Of a stretch of 64,000 nt of DNA, positions 49,308-61,671 are shown piece after piece. The notes beneath the pieces are model-generated. The model had not been told where the DNA came from and made no database searches. It was given only the letters and a program-made list of their open reading frames with translations. The stretch is from NCBI GenBank assembly GCA_025345505.1, contig JANVCC010000018.1:12096231-12160230 (forward strand). Direction: 5' to 3'. Both the position numbers and the translations under genes were made by a program. Within the stretch, counting starts at the first letter, position 1, and each line of letters begins with the position of its first letter. This stretch comes from Todiramphus chloris collaris (taxonomy: Eukaryota; Chordata; Aves; Coraciiformes; Alcedinidae).

Positions 49308-52088
49308 GTAAGTACACTGCCACAAATAAGCCCCAAATCACTCTTCCAGGTTTCTGGATGGTTTTTTTTTGTTTTGTTGGGCTGGGTTCGGTTGGTTGGT
49401 TGATTTTGTAGTATTTGTTTGCTTTGAATGTCTGGATTTTTAAGAAAATTGGTCAGTAACAGGAAAAGAGCTATTGGATTGTTTACTTATAATTTCATAT
49501 TCAGATAAGACAGTTATGTTTTTCTGAGTTTGAGAAGCCTAGTTAATCTGAACAAAGCAAGCCACAGAACTCATCCTTTTCACTGGAGGGTGCTTTTCGG
49601 TTATAATGTTGGCTTTTACAATATTGTTCCATTATGTGTGTCCACTTGTGAATTTTTGGCAGATTCATGTTTGCAAATAATTCTTCCCTCTTAAACAGAG
49701 TCAAAAGGCATGTTTGTTCAAAAACAGTGGGTACCTCTTGCAGGTATTTGAACAGTACAGGCATAGCAATAGCTGTTGCCACAGCAGCTGCTCTGAAAGG
49801 AAGAAGTACAGTTTTCATCTTTGAAATAACTTGCTGGGGTATTTATGGGAGCTGTTTTGTTAGGTTTTTATTTGCAAGGTTTTGAAAAATGTGTTTATTT
49901 GTCATTAAAATACAGACTATACATCTTTCTTTGCTCTTGCAAAGAATGCTTCTTAGAGATTTTACTCTTCTTCTGTCTTCCTGTGTCACACCTTACCTCC
50001 AAATTAAACAGCAGGTGTGAGTGCTTTATGCATGCTACAGCACTTAAAAGCAACAATGATATTCTAAAAAAACCTTGACCTGCTACCTTCTTGTAGAGAA
50101 ACAGGTTTCTAATGTGAGGATGGGGTTTGTTTTGCTCAAGTCTTTCAGTGTTGTCATTGTTACTGTTTATTGCTGTTATTAGTGTCATCATACTGTGAGC
50201 GATCCCACAAGCTGTACCAGAAGCAAGGCTTTATTTCCATCGTTTTCTGGGATTCACAGCCTCAAACATCAGCAATTTTCTTTTTTGTGGCGTGACACAA
50301 AACAAACAATCAACCTGTTTGTGCAGCCCCACCAAACTAAGTCATGTCTTACTTTAAAATGATGTAGAAATAGGCTAGGAGATCAAAAACTGCAGAATAA
50401 CTAGCTTCCCTGAATAATTCTCAGAGCTGGGCAAGACCTGGATGAAATAAAGGAACATAAAATGCAGTTGATGCTGACCATCTTAATATTTTTAACAGTG
50501 AGTTTAAAGTTTGCATTAACTTTGATATGATGATCTTTTCACTTAATGTATTCTTTATAGTCTTGTTTCCAAATCACAGTTCTAATGCTTAATAGAAACA
50601 GTCTAAAACTACTGTTGTCAGTGGTGCATTTCTTCAGTACTACATGCATGTCTTGTGCAAAGAAGGAGAGAATAGTCTTGCACTGAAGTCTTGTGTGTTT
50701 GGTTAGCTGTGTTTAATGTCTGATAGCTCAGAAGGGACATGGATTTACCTGATTATGGACATGTTTACAGGCATGTACACACATGAGGATGTGGGCACAG
50801 GTGAGGGAAAGCCAAGCACACTGTTTGAAAAGCCTTTCCATAAAATAAGATTCTTTTTCTTAATTTTGTTTGATGCAGAGTTCTAGCTCATATTGCCATT
50901 TGTAGCACCCTGTATTAAAATTTAGTAGGAGATTTGACCACTTTCATAGCCATAGTGATTATAAAATTCCTTTGACATGTAATGTGAGACTTCGCCGTGG
51001 CCTTTTTCCTGTCGCAGTAAAACTGAAGAATTTATTTAGGGTGGTGATGTGATGGGGAATGTGGTTTGGGAGCTCAAATGACAGTACACGAGGTAAGGGT
51101 ACATTGAAAATGATTTATTAGGGTTGAATGAGTCAGTGAAGGTGCCATTGTCCTTTAACAAGGTTTAGCATATGTGGAAGTCCACAAGTTTTTATAGCCA
51201 GGTAAGAGCAACCTTCGTGCCAAGGAATTAGCAACATTGTGACCCGTGTCTTGGTTTGATGGAATCCACGTGTCTGTCTTGGTGTTCTCTGTCAGAACAA
51301 CTTAACCAAAGAGCACCCTCAGTCCCTGCTGCTGTTGAGCTAGAGCTGAGATGTGAAATTCTCAAGGCAGTAAGGAGACAAGTTCTAAGATTTTACATCT
51401 ACATCCCTGTCAGTATTTGTGTTTCTAGGATGAAGAGAGCCTGAGATTTTTTTGGTTTTATTATTTTTGCCATCATTGTTGACAGAATATCAATAGGCTC
51501 TTAATCCTTCTGTCCATGATGCTTTTTCCTTCAGAGCAGCATGGAAGTACTCAATTTGGCCTTTTTTTTCTGCAGTCAGGTGAAATTAATTCATCATGGA
51601 TGTTTTCTCATTTGAGGAAGCTGTCTTGGATTTCATTTTACTGTGTGCTACTTGTTGCCTCTTCCTGGCTGGGTCTTTGATGTACTGAATATTCCAAATG
51701 AAACACCATTGTATCTGTAACCTAGTGATCTCAGTAGAAATATTTTCTTGCCCCATGCTCCAGGGGCAAAGATGTTGTTATATAATCCATGATAAAGGAA
51801 TAAATAGGTCTCATTTAACTATTTGTACAAAAATCTCTTGTGTAATATTTCTGTTCCAACTTGAAACATGCAACAAGTACAAAAGAGTATTCAGTTGTTA
51901 AATGGCTGCTAGGCACTGCTTATCACCTCTAAGACCAATTTAGATAGATGAAACTTTGAGAATTTATCTTGTTTTTCTGCATGAAGTAAATTCATGTGGG
52001 CAGGAAGATCTGAATGTACATACCAGAAATAGAAAAACAAGCCTAGCATGAAAAATGGTCTATTGCTTTACCTTTTCTTCATCATGTG

Positions 52089-52112
52089 TGTATATATATA
52101 TATATATATATA
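52089..52112. repeat. (TA)12 microsatellite
   Basis: Twelve uninterrupted TA units after 'catgtgtg'. It is likely polymorphic in length. Confidence 0.93.
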
Positions 52113-54400
52113 CTACAGCAGCTTGTCAAAGTGTCTGTGGTCCTCTTCAGCAGAAAATTCATTTCTCCTGTCACTCACTTTAAGTGTCCTCGATGATGGT
52201 AGAGCTTTTGTGCAGCAACGTAAGTAATCTTGTCTCTCTTGTCTGGGTTTGTCCATTTGATGAAGAATAATTTGCCTTTAGAATAATTTCTGTCCTGCTG
52301 TTCCTGTCTGGTATATAACAGTATCTGGATATAGAGCTGACAAAGTCCAGTTATAACTACAATAATTCTCATTAACACACCGAGTATGAGAAACCTATCA
52401 AAATTCTTCTTTCTATTCTGCTTCTTATCAACATTTTCCTGTGAATTGAATTATTTGTACTTTATCTTCATTGCAAGGCTGGAATGTCTGCAAGTTGATT
52501 TAAAGTTCTGGAGCAGAGAACGTGGCCAATAATTCCTGTGCAGCATTTTCCAGTAAACAGGGGAATGCCTGTCCCTCTGGTAAAGAAAACTGTAGTGGCA
52601 GAGATGGAAGAATTAGTTGGAGGCTTCAGATAAGCTCATTTGGTGTGTAATATGACCAGTAGAAATCTTTTTTTGTTTGTTTTTCTCCCTTCTTGGGGGA
52701 AAAGGGAAGATCATTTCATATCATTCATGATAAATGGTCACCTATGGAAAGTTTGTGTAATATGATGATAAAGAGCATGAAGTGATGATCTATCACAAAA
52801 TAAAAGAGGAGAAACTTGAAATAATATCCTCCCTATTATGAAATTCAGTAAGAGGATAATACTATAAAATAACATCTCCCTAAATATAGTGACCAATTAC
52901 TTGGTGAGATGTTTGACATCTCTTAAGCCTGGTGGTATTCATGTTCTTCCTGTGAATACAACTGGATGCATCTCTATTCCTATGCTCAGAAGTTAGCTTT
53001 CAAGCTTCATAATGCAAATTAAATCGTACTAGCTACATGCAAGAATTACATTTTAGGGTTAGTGGGCAAAAACTGCAATTATAGTAGTAGTCTTCCCTGT
53101 GTACCTGGAATGTCAAACTACTATTGAATAAACGGACTATTTCAAGGGAAAACTGTTCAGGTTTATGTATTTGATATGTTATACATTGTGGTTACTTTAT
53201 ACAATAGTTTTGAAGAAAGTCATGCAGGAAAATTCCTTCTTGTGATTGAAAATATGTATCCTTTCTTTCAGTTTCATAAATACAACCTCCCCTTCAAACA
53301 CAGTGATATACCTTTTGTTATTAGTATATTTACTGACTAGTGCCGTACTTTGTAGCAGTATTGTCTTTATGAAAGATAAATTAAGTTACTTTTTGATTCA
53401 TTTTTCAATTTTATACAGTATTACAGGCTTATAAACTCTTGACCCCTTCTCAGAAACAGACTTCTTGTTAAATACAACATACAATTATTTGCTTAATTTT
53501 AGGTGCCTATACTGTAATTTCAAGAGCAGTGTTGTCCAGTTCTGTTAGCTACTTTCATCTCCCTTGACTCTCTACTTATGGCACACAAAATTCCAAGTAG
53601 AAACTCTTGTATTGGTATGTATAATATTTCCCCAGCACAGCATACCTGCATACTTTATATGACATATATTGGGCACTTCCTTGTTTGCCTATGGAAACAG
53701 CTATTATAAATAAAAAACAGTTGCCCTTTGAGTAGAAATCGTGAGGTTATTAAAACAAAACAAACAAAACCAAAACAACAACCAAAAAAACCCCAAGAAA
53801 ATGTTTTGCTAAGGATTGTACATTTAGATCTGATTAGATTTATTTAAAATTCAGTTTAATCCACTACCTAAAATCACTTACATGATGTACTGGAAACTTT
53901 CCATGATCCATGACTGTACGCATATTCTTGGTTGGCTAATCAAGGAAGACAGTTTGTCTGTTGAAGATGTTATGACCTCTTTCATTTGCAGCTCCTATGT
54001 TTCTGATTTTGGGTGTCCAGGTGAATGTAGTATTTCATGACATTTTGGAAATTTTCCCAGACTATGATCAATGAGAAAGGTTTGGTGAAATTTTTGAATT
54101 CTTGTATAATGACTAGTGTTTTGTGAAGAAGGTAAAAACAGTTGTATTAGACTGAGTAGATAACTTAAAATGAAAAAAACCCAACAGATATTTTAATATT
54201 TTATCTCACTTGAGCCAAGATCATACAGATTAATTTTGTAACTTGGATATCATAATTTCATGGTGTTTCTCATGGAAACACTGGTTTAACACTGTGGCTT
54301 TCTTCTCCAGCTTTGGGTGATCACACCAACAATATTTTCATTATATTTAGAGGCAACTCAAACAGTGAGAGGAAAATAAGGCTGGAGAAGTCAGATGATA

Positions 54401-56155
54401 TCATAAAATCCTAGAATGGCTTAGACTGGAAGGGACCTTAGAGATCATCTAATCCAACCTCCCCGCCATGGGCAGGGATGCCTTTCAACTAGAGTAGTTT
54501 GCTCAAGACCTTATCTGACCTGGCCCTGAACACCCCCAGGGAGGGGGCATCCACAACCCCTCTTGGGTGATCTATTCCAGAGTCTCACCACCGTTGTACT
54601 AAAGAACTTTTTCGTAAGATCCAATATAAACCCATTTTCCCTCAGTTTAAAAACATTTCTAGTCATCCTATCACTGGACAGTCTTGTGAAGAGTCTCTCT
54701 CCAACCTGCCTTGGGTTCCTTTCGGGTCCCCCTGGAGTCTTCTCTAGGCTTAGCTCCCATAATCCCAGCTCCCTCAGCCTATCCTCGTAGCAGAAATGCT
54801 CCAGCCCCGGGATCATCTTTGTGGCCCTCCCCTGGACTTATTCCAACAGATCTATATCCCTTTTATGGTGGGGACACCAGAACTGGGCGCAGTATTCAAG
54901 GTGGGGTCTCACAAGAGTAAAGGGGGAGAATCACCTCTCTTGATCTGCTGGCCACACTTCTCTTGATGCATCCTAGGATATGGTTGGCCTTCTGAGCCGC
55001 ATGAGCACACTGCCGGCTCATGTTGAGCTTCTGATCAATCAGCACCCCCAAGGCCTTCAGTTCAGGGCTGCTCTCAACCCACTCTCTACCAGTCTGTAAT
55101 TGTGCCTGGGATTGTTCCAGCCCAGATACAGGACCTTGCTCTTTAACTTATTGAACCTCATGCAGTTTTCACTGACCCATTTCTCAAGCCTGTCAAGGTC
55201 CCTCTGGATTGCATCCCTTCCCTCAAATGAGTCCACCACACCATGTTGTCATCAGCAAACTTGCTGAGGGTGCACTCGATGCCACTGTCCATGTTGCTGA
55301 CAAAAATGTCGAACAGCACTGGACCCAGAACAGGTCCCTGAGAAACTCCATTTGTCACTGGTCTGCACCTGGACATAAAGCCATTGATCACCACACTTTT
55401 GAGTGCGACCTTCTAGCCAGTTCCTTATTGACTGGATGGTCCATCCATCATGTCCATGGCTCTCCATCTCAGAGACAAGGATGTCATATGTGACAATGTC
55501 AAATGCCTTGCACAAGTCCAGGTAGATTATGTCAGTTGCTCTTCCCATATCAACAAGAGTTGTAACTCTGTCGTAGAAGGCCACCAAATTAGGCATGATT
55601 CGCCCTTAGTGAAGCCATGTTGGCTGTCACTGTTCATCTCATTATTTATCATGTGCCTTAGTACAGATACCAGGAGGATCTGCTCCATGATTTTACCTGG
55701 TGCAGAGGTGAGGCTGACTGGTCTGTAGTTCCCTGGGTTTTCTTTGCTTCCCTTTTTAAAAATGGGGGTTATGTTTCCCCTTTTCCAATCTGTGGGAACT
55801 TCACCAGACTGCCATGACTTCAGGACCCATGGATGTATCTTATCGGGTCCCATGGACTTGTGCACCTTCAGGTTCTCTAGGGATGCAGTGCCTTTGAGCT
55901 TGGAGGAGATGGTCCTTAAAAGTCAGCCAGCTGTCCTGGGCTCCCAGTCCCACCAGGGCTTTGTCCTGTGGTACACCACCAAGAAAGCTCCTGAACAGGC
56001 CAAAGTTGTCTCTTCTGAAGTCTGGGTATTCAAGCTTGCTGAGCACCCCCTTCTTCTCTGCCCTTAGGATTTAAACTCCACCATCTCATGGTCACTGCAG
56101 CCAAGGCTTCCCATGAGCTTAGTGTCACCCACCAGCCCCTCCCTGTTAATATCAA
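54401..56155 (-). mobile_element. CR1 retrotransposon, long antisense copy with internal deletion
   Basis: The longest transposon in the window. Read on the minus strand from 56155, it gives the linker before the reverse transcriptase (DNFGLFRSFLGGVPQDKALVG and [15 protein letters not shown]). Then come the RT boxes [12 protein letters not shown] (about 55850), [43 protein letters not shown], and SKFADDNMV (about 55250) with the FADD catalytic motif, then the C-terminal part and the 3' UTR. The 3' end is at 54401 ('atcataaaatcctagaatgg'). The sequence jumps from the linker to the first RT box near 55885, so several hundred bases normally between them are missing. Frameshifts break the frame. 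The endonuclease part is absent and the element is inactive. Confidence 0.95.
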
Positions 56156-56842
56156 GTATTTTCAATGAGTACAATAATTAGGTTAAAGGATTTAGATGAA
56201 GTAAATTTATTCTCCTTTCAAGCATTCTTTGTACTTTGTGTTTGAGGAACTTGATAAAATGTGCATCAAAAGTAAATCAAAATAAGCCTTTATCAGTGTA
56301 ATTACACTGGCTCATACCTAGGAGCTCTGAGGTAAACACTGAATCCTATTCTGTTGTTTACAACATACATAATATACTATATAATCTGTGTGGAAGACTA
56401 ATCCTTCATTAATAACATTTATTTCTCTTAGTATGTGCTTATTTCTAATCATTAATTATTAAGAAAAGAACAAGGCAATAATATGTGGAAACGACACAAT
56501 TATTTGTCTCATGAGCTGTAATCTCTTTTTAGATCCTCTAACCATTACGCAGTAAAGGCAACCTTAAGAAAATGCTATCTTTCAATCTTTCTACATTACT
56601 TTAAAAAACATTTTCTTATTCTAGATGACTGTAACTTAGTGCTTAAATTCACCTTTTTTTTCTCCTTTCCTCCAGCTTACTGGAATAGTACCTGCCTGTG
56701 TTTGCCAAACTCAGAGCTCTCTGTAGAGGACATGCATCTATTGTACTTGAGAACTGGCTTCACAGATGTATTGTCTGAAACAGTGGGTTTCTGTTTGCAG
56801 AAATGCCCATTAACTTCTGCATATATGTTTCATTTCACTCAA

Positions 56843-56862
56843 TTTTTTTTTTTTTTTTTTTT
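56843..56862. repeat. Poly-T run (20)
   Basis: A pure T20 tract in an NBAS intron, with no recognisable antisense retrocopy beside it. Confidence 0.9.
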
Positions 56863-57528
56863 GTGGTTCTCAGAGCCTGGTCATGATAGGATCTGCCTGC
56901 TTTCATTTCTAATTAGAGAGAGTAATTGTTTTTGAAGAGCAAGTGCTCTGAGACTGTTGAGAACCAGCCTCCAAATTTGAACATACCCAAAATATAAGGT
57001 TTGCTGAGCAGTCGTCTTTGATACGGAAATGGCTTCTGTACACTAAGATAATTTAGAGTGCATGGGGCTATAAGATCTCCATTTCTGTAGTCTATGTCCT
57101 GTTCTTTCCAATTATAATCATTATTCTCTTCTTAGTATGCAAGCTTTATAAGTATTCTAACCTTTATATATGCCATATTAATGCCCTTTGTTGATAAAGT
57201 TTTATTACATACTTAAATGAAAAAAAAAAAAAAAAGCAAAAATCATAATAACACAGGAAAATTTATATCTGGCCTGTAATCAACATTAAGGAAGTGATTT
57301 CTGTCTGTCTTCACTGATAGAACAAATCCTAAATTTTTGTAATTGTTTTTTTATTTTAAAACAAATTTGAGACCATCTCCTAATGCATGTAACTGCTTGT
57401 GTAAAATTATTACTTTATTGCTGTTCTTTTTACTGTTTCCACATTTCTGCAGTACTGGTGTAATGTAAACGTAATTTTTTTTTTTAACAGAGTGTTTAAT
57501 TCTGTTGTGTCTCTTTTCCTATGAAAAA

Positions 57529-57710
57529 GACACTTTGGTGATTGGTTGTTTGGTTTGGTTTTTTTTTTTTTTTTTTTTTTGAAAATGAAATTTTGGTGAT
57601 TGGTTTTTTGTTTTGTTTTTTTTTTTTTTATTGTTGTTGAGACTGAAATTTTGGGGTATGGTTTTTTGTTTTGTGAGGGCTTTATTGTTTTGTTTTGTTT
57701 TGTTTTTAAT
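57529..57710. repeat. Imperfect T/G-rich tandem repeat, about 3 units
   Basis: Three units of about 55-60 bp each open with a variant of 'gaaattttggtgattgg' (near 57532, 57590 and 57646) and continue with gttt and long T runs (T22 at 57559-57580). On the minus strand it makes chance lysine/asparagine-rich frames. Confidence 0.85.
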
Positions 57711-58728
57711 GTGTGAAAATAGATTTTTACCTTTTGAACACACATGTCTTTTCAGGAATCTACAAACCTGGATAGTTATGTACTACAAATTATAAGCTGA
57801 TTGTTTCCAAATATTCTGAAGATGTTTAGAAAAATATCTAGATTTAAAACTGCACTCTTTATAAGACCTGTTTAGCTGCCATATGTTAATATTGGTGTTA
57901 AGAATGGCGTTTCTATCATAATCATATGTAACAGTATTTTTTGAGAAAATGACTAATGTTAGGAGCTTTCTACTCGCACTTCAAATTTATGACTGCAGTA
58001 TAGCAATATAAAATTAATATACTAAGGTTTCATCATGCAACAAATTCTTGCATCTGTTCTGAACAGAGTCACATCTTTGTTTTAAATCTAGTGTTGTTCA
58101 CTGACGCTGGTCACCTATATAAGACCAAAAAAAAAAAAAAAGATTAAAACCCCATAATTTTAGACAATATATTTATCTTACTGAAGTAGTAAATGACAAA
58201 ATTGTAAACACTCTTATAACTTGACAAAAAATATCCGTGAAATACTGCAGTTATTTTTACACAGTAATATCATCTATACAGAGTATTTTGGCTTTAAACC
58301 GAACAGTCAAAGCAGTCTGGACATGTATTCATTCTTATTAAGAGAGCATATAGGAAGAGGCTGACATCTTTAGTAGCAGAAGAGCTTTGATATGCTGATG
58401 AACTGTAGAGAAAATAGACTTTATCTCTGGGTTTTGAGATAAGCTAACTTAGGAACTATTTGCCTTTCCTTGTCTTTCTTCAGTGCAGCATTGATAAACT
58501 TTAAGATAATAAAAACTGGTTGGTTGGTTTGTTTTTCTAGTTCATCAAGACATGATTTTTTCTGCAGTGGTTTCAATGGAGAGAAACTGTGTGCTTTACC
58601 GGGGCACCAGTGCAAAATCCCTCCCTCTTTCAGCACCAAGTAATATGTTTGTGTTGCTGAAAATCTCAGCAGAAAACACCACTTTTCATTGTATTATGAG
58701 CAAAACTTTTTTTTTTACCAGAGTGATT

Positions 58729-58748
58729 CCCCCCCCCCCCCCCCCCCC
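58729..58748. repeat. Poly-C run (20)
   Basis: Pure C20, 640 bp before an NBAS exon. It is the third long C tract of the window. Confidence 0.9.
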
Positions 58749-59387
58749 AAATGTTTGCTACCCTTTGACTTGCGAAAGAACACGGTGTTGTAACTCAAAC
58801 ATGTGATGGCCATCGTTATTCACATTTCATGGGTGGCTTTTCCTCCCCATTCCCAGATTCTGTTCTTCACCATGTACTCCCTACTTCTATATTCTGTTGG
58901 TTCTGGTAATTGTGACCCTGTTTCATCCAGCTGAAAATGAAGCCCAAAGGTTGGGGGCAATATGTTGACTCAGATTATGGTCAAGTTGGTTTAAACCAAT
59001 AGTGATACTGCAAGATGATATTTGCAAAGAAGAGATGGTGACATTTATGTGTAACTATTAATCTATTTAGTTGATAATTGATGAGATCTTTAAGGTAATG
59101 AGATTACAGATGTGTATTTTGTTGACTTAATCTGTGTTAGAAGTACTAAATTTTAACTATTTCTTTTCATTCGAGTTTCCCATATAAGTATTTTAGTACT
59201 TCTCTTTTCTACTCTTTTCTTGTCTCTCCTCACATTACTTTGACATAACAATAAAGGTACTAGTTAAGCAGGGGAAGTGGAAAATTGCTATAATTATTGA
59301 ACAATTCAGGTAAATCCTACAGGTGAATAGAATTACATACAATATCAGGGACCATTTTAATGGTAATTTTATGTCTTCCTTGAACAG

Positions 59388-59477
59388 TGGAAATGGTGGC
59401 TCATCTGCATCAGTGAAAGATCCACTTGGAATCCTAGAAGGCATCATTTCTGCAGTGCATGCAAGTGTTGAGAAAGG
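59388..59477 (+). CDS. NBAS: NBAS exon 13 of window (1 nt + 29 codons + 2 nt)
   Basis: The first base completes serine 689. Residues 690-718 follow, GNGGSSASVKDPLGILEGI then ISAVHASVEK, with two bases of the split glycine 719. Acceptor 'ttccttgaacag', donor 'gtaaga'. A glycine/serine-rich loop leads into one amphipathic helix, and DPL..LEG..AAVHASV-type spacing is an NBAS landmark. At 90 nt with phase 2 on both sides, this exon could be skipped without breaking the frame. A CR1 copy begins about 80 bp after its donor. Confidence 0.95.
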
Positions 59478-59558
59478 GTAAGAATTTCCTGTATGTATTC
59501 TTTGTTATGAAAGCATTGAAGGTACAGTATATAGATGATTTTTCTTCATGGATATATA

Positions 59559-59872
59559 GAATAGAATCATTTAGGTTGGAAGAGACCTTTAAGATCAGGT
59601 CCAACCATTAACTGAGCACAGCCACTAAACCATGTACCTCTCTACACATCTTTTAAATACCTCTAGAGCTGGTGACTCAGCAACACCTCTGGGCAGCCTG
59701 TTCCAGTGCTTGACAATCCTTTTGGTGAAGAAATTTTTCCTAGTGTCCAATTTAAATCTCCGCTGGCACAACTTGAGGCTTTCCTCTTGTCCTATTGGTT
59801 GTTACTTGGAAAAAGACGCTGACTCCCACCTCACTCCGACCTCCTTTTAGGTAGTTGTAGACAGTGATAAGG
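59559..59872 (-). mobile_element. CR1 3' part, antisense
   Basis: The text 'gaatagaatcatttaggttg' followed by 'ctgggcagcctgttccagtg' is the reverse complement of the CR1 3' UTR in the usual order. The copy is about 310 bp and truncated at its 5' end near 'gacagtgataagg'. Confidence 0.93.
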
Positions 59873-61407
59873 GTTTGCACTTAATTTTCTAGGACTTTAT
59901 TCTGGAACAGGCTATCATTTATCAGGTTCAAGCTCAAAGCCCTGACAGGAGCCATAACTTGATCATTTGGAAAAAAAGCATATCACTGAACCTAAAATTT
60001 AGTTATCTGTGTATTCTGGTGATGTGAGAAAATGTTTTTTCTGCTGTGACTACTGCAGGTTGTATATGTACCAGGAATACCTCACTGCTCTTGTTTCAGT
60101 TCAGCAGTTAAACGACAAATAATAATGACTTGCTTTCAGATTTCTGAATTTAGATGTCTAAATTTGTCTGTCTTGGTCAGATATAGTGTAGAAACAAATT
60201 CACAAATGCTGTATAATGCTTCATCATATTTTCTCTTCTTTTGGGGATGTCCTTACTTCGGGTCACATAATGATCTATATGTCTCACTGACATTTTCCAT
60301 CACATTTGCAGTAAAGACAAGAAAGAAAAATAAAAATCAATTTTCTTTTCAGACATTAAAAACTAAGAACTCAACTATGATAATAAGAGTGATATATTCT
60401 CTGGTAGCTACACAAACAATTACATTATTGTATGGAGGCTTCTTCACTGATGTTAAATTAGTTAAATGTTGGATACCAAACTAGACTGAATTGATGTAGA
60501 GATCTACAATGAATCTCATTTGCAATATTCCAAGGGAGAATAGTGGAGTTAGTAATATTTTATTCGGAGATGCACTTTCTGGAGTCTTTTGTTTATATAC
60601 TTCATCAACAATTAACTGCTGAAATGATAAGCTGGAGTGAAAGTCATTGTGATTACAAGAGGTTGTCTATATTCATTTAAATATTTGTTTATCACCCTAA
60701 ACCTCAGCTATTCCATTTACAAAATTCAAATCTTTACCTCAGGAAAACAAATACAAACATCAAGTGTGAGCTCTATAAAACTCTTGAAATATTCCAACAG
60801 GTTCTCTTAATTCCCAAACTTCTGATTTACAGTTTGAATACCACCTGTTCAGCAGAGGCATGCCTAATTTAGCTGAAGTTCTGAGCTAAAAGCATCATTC
60901 ACGCAATATAAAGCCTAAGTAATATTGAAATCCTTGTAATATGAAAAACTAAGCTGTCAGTGTTTATTATTTCAGAGCTGCAAGACAAGTTAAATTGGTG
61001 TTTTGTCTGCGATTATTTTCCTGTCTCTTTTGTTAAGACAAATAAGGGAACATTAGTTATAAATCACACTAAACCTGGAACCTCTTTCTTGTTTCTTATG
61101 TTTTGTTCTTTGTTTTGTTTATTTTTTCCTTAAAAAAAAAAACCCCAAAAAACCAACAAAACTAAACCGAAACAAATTTTTAAAATAGTACTGAAAGATC
61201 TCAGAATAGTATTTACTGATTTGTTACATTCTAGTTTCTAGCCTCTAAGGGACATGACAGATTATTCTGTCTGTAACTGCTAGCTGCTTGTTAAATTCAT
61301 AGTAATATGTGTACTGTAAATACTTCACACAGTTAGAATGTATTCAATATAATACACTTTTTGAATCAAATGATTGAATGGGTCCTACAGTAAAGTGGGG
61401 GATGACC

Positions 61408-61671
61408 CGTTTACAAAGGCATGTAGCAGTAGGACAAGGGGTAATGTTTTTAAATTAGAACAAGGTAGATTTAGATTGGACATTAGGAAGTAGCTCTTTA
61501 CTATGAGGACGGTGGAACACTGGAACAGGTTGTCCAAGGAGGTGGTGGTGGCCCCATGGAGACATTCAAGGTCAGGCTTGATGGTGGTCTGAGTAAACTG
61601 GTCTAGTTGAAGATGTTGGGACCCTTTAAATGTCCTTTCCAACCCAAACCGTTACATGAGTCTATGACTCT
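61408..61671 (+). mobile_element. CR1 3' part, sense
   Basis: The text 'agcagtaggacaaggggtaa', 'gtggaacactggaacaggtt' and 'tttaaatgtcctttccaacc' is the CR1 3' UTR in sense, ending near 'gtctatgactc'. The 5' boundary is uncertain and may reach back to about 61390. Confidence 0.9.

Larger units (their letters stand above)
49308..59387 (+). other. NBAS: NBAS intron (10.1 kb)
   Basis: A phase-2 GT-AG intron. It holds a G/T-rich patch (about 49361-49409), a possible degraded antisense ERV (about 51040-52650), a (TA)12 tract (52089-52112), an A/C-rich patch (53752-53800), a 1.75-kb antisense CR1 (about 54401-56155), T20 (56843-56862), an imperfect T/G-rich tandem repeat (57529-57710) and C20 (58729-58748). 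No host gene was recognised inside it. Confidence 0.8.

Noticed and set aside
57410..57745. 111-codon lysine/asparagine-rich minus-strand frame
   Set aside because: Created entirely by the T-rich tandem repeat read in antisense.
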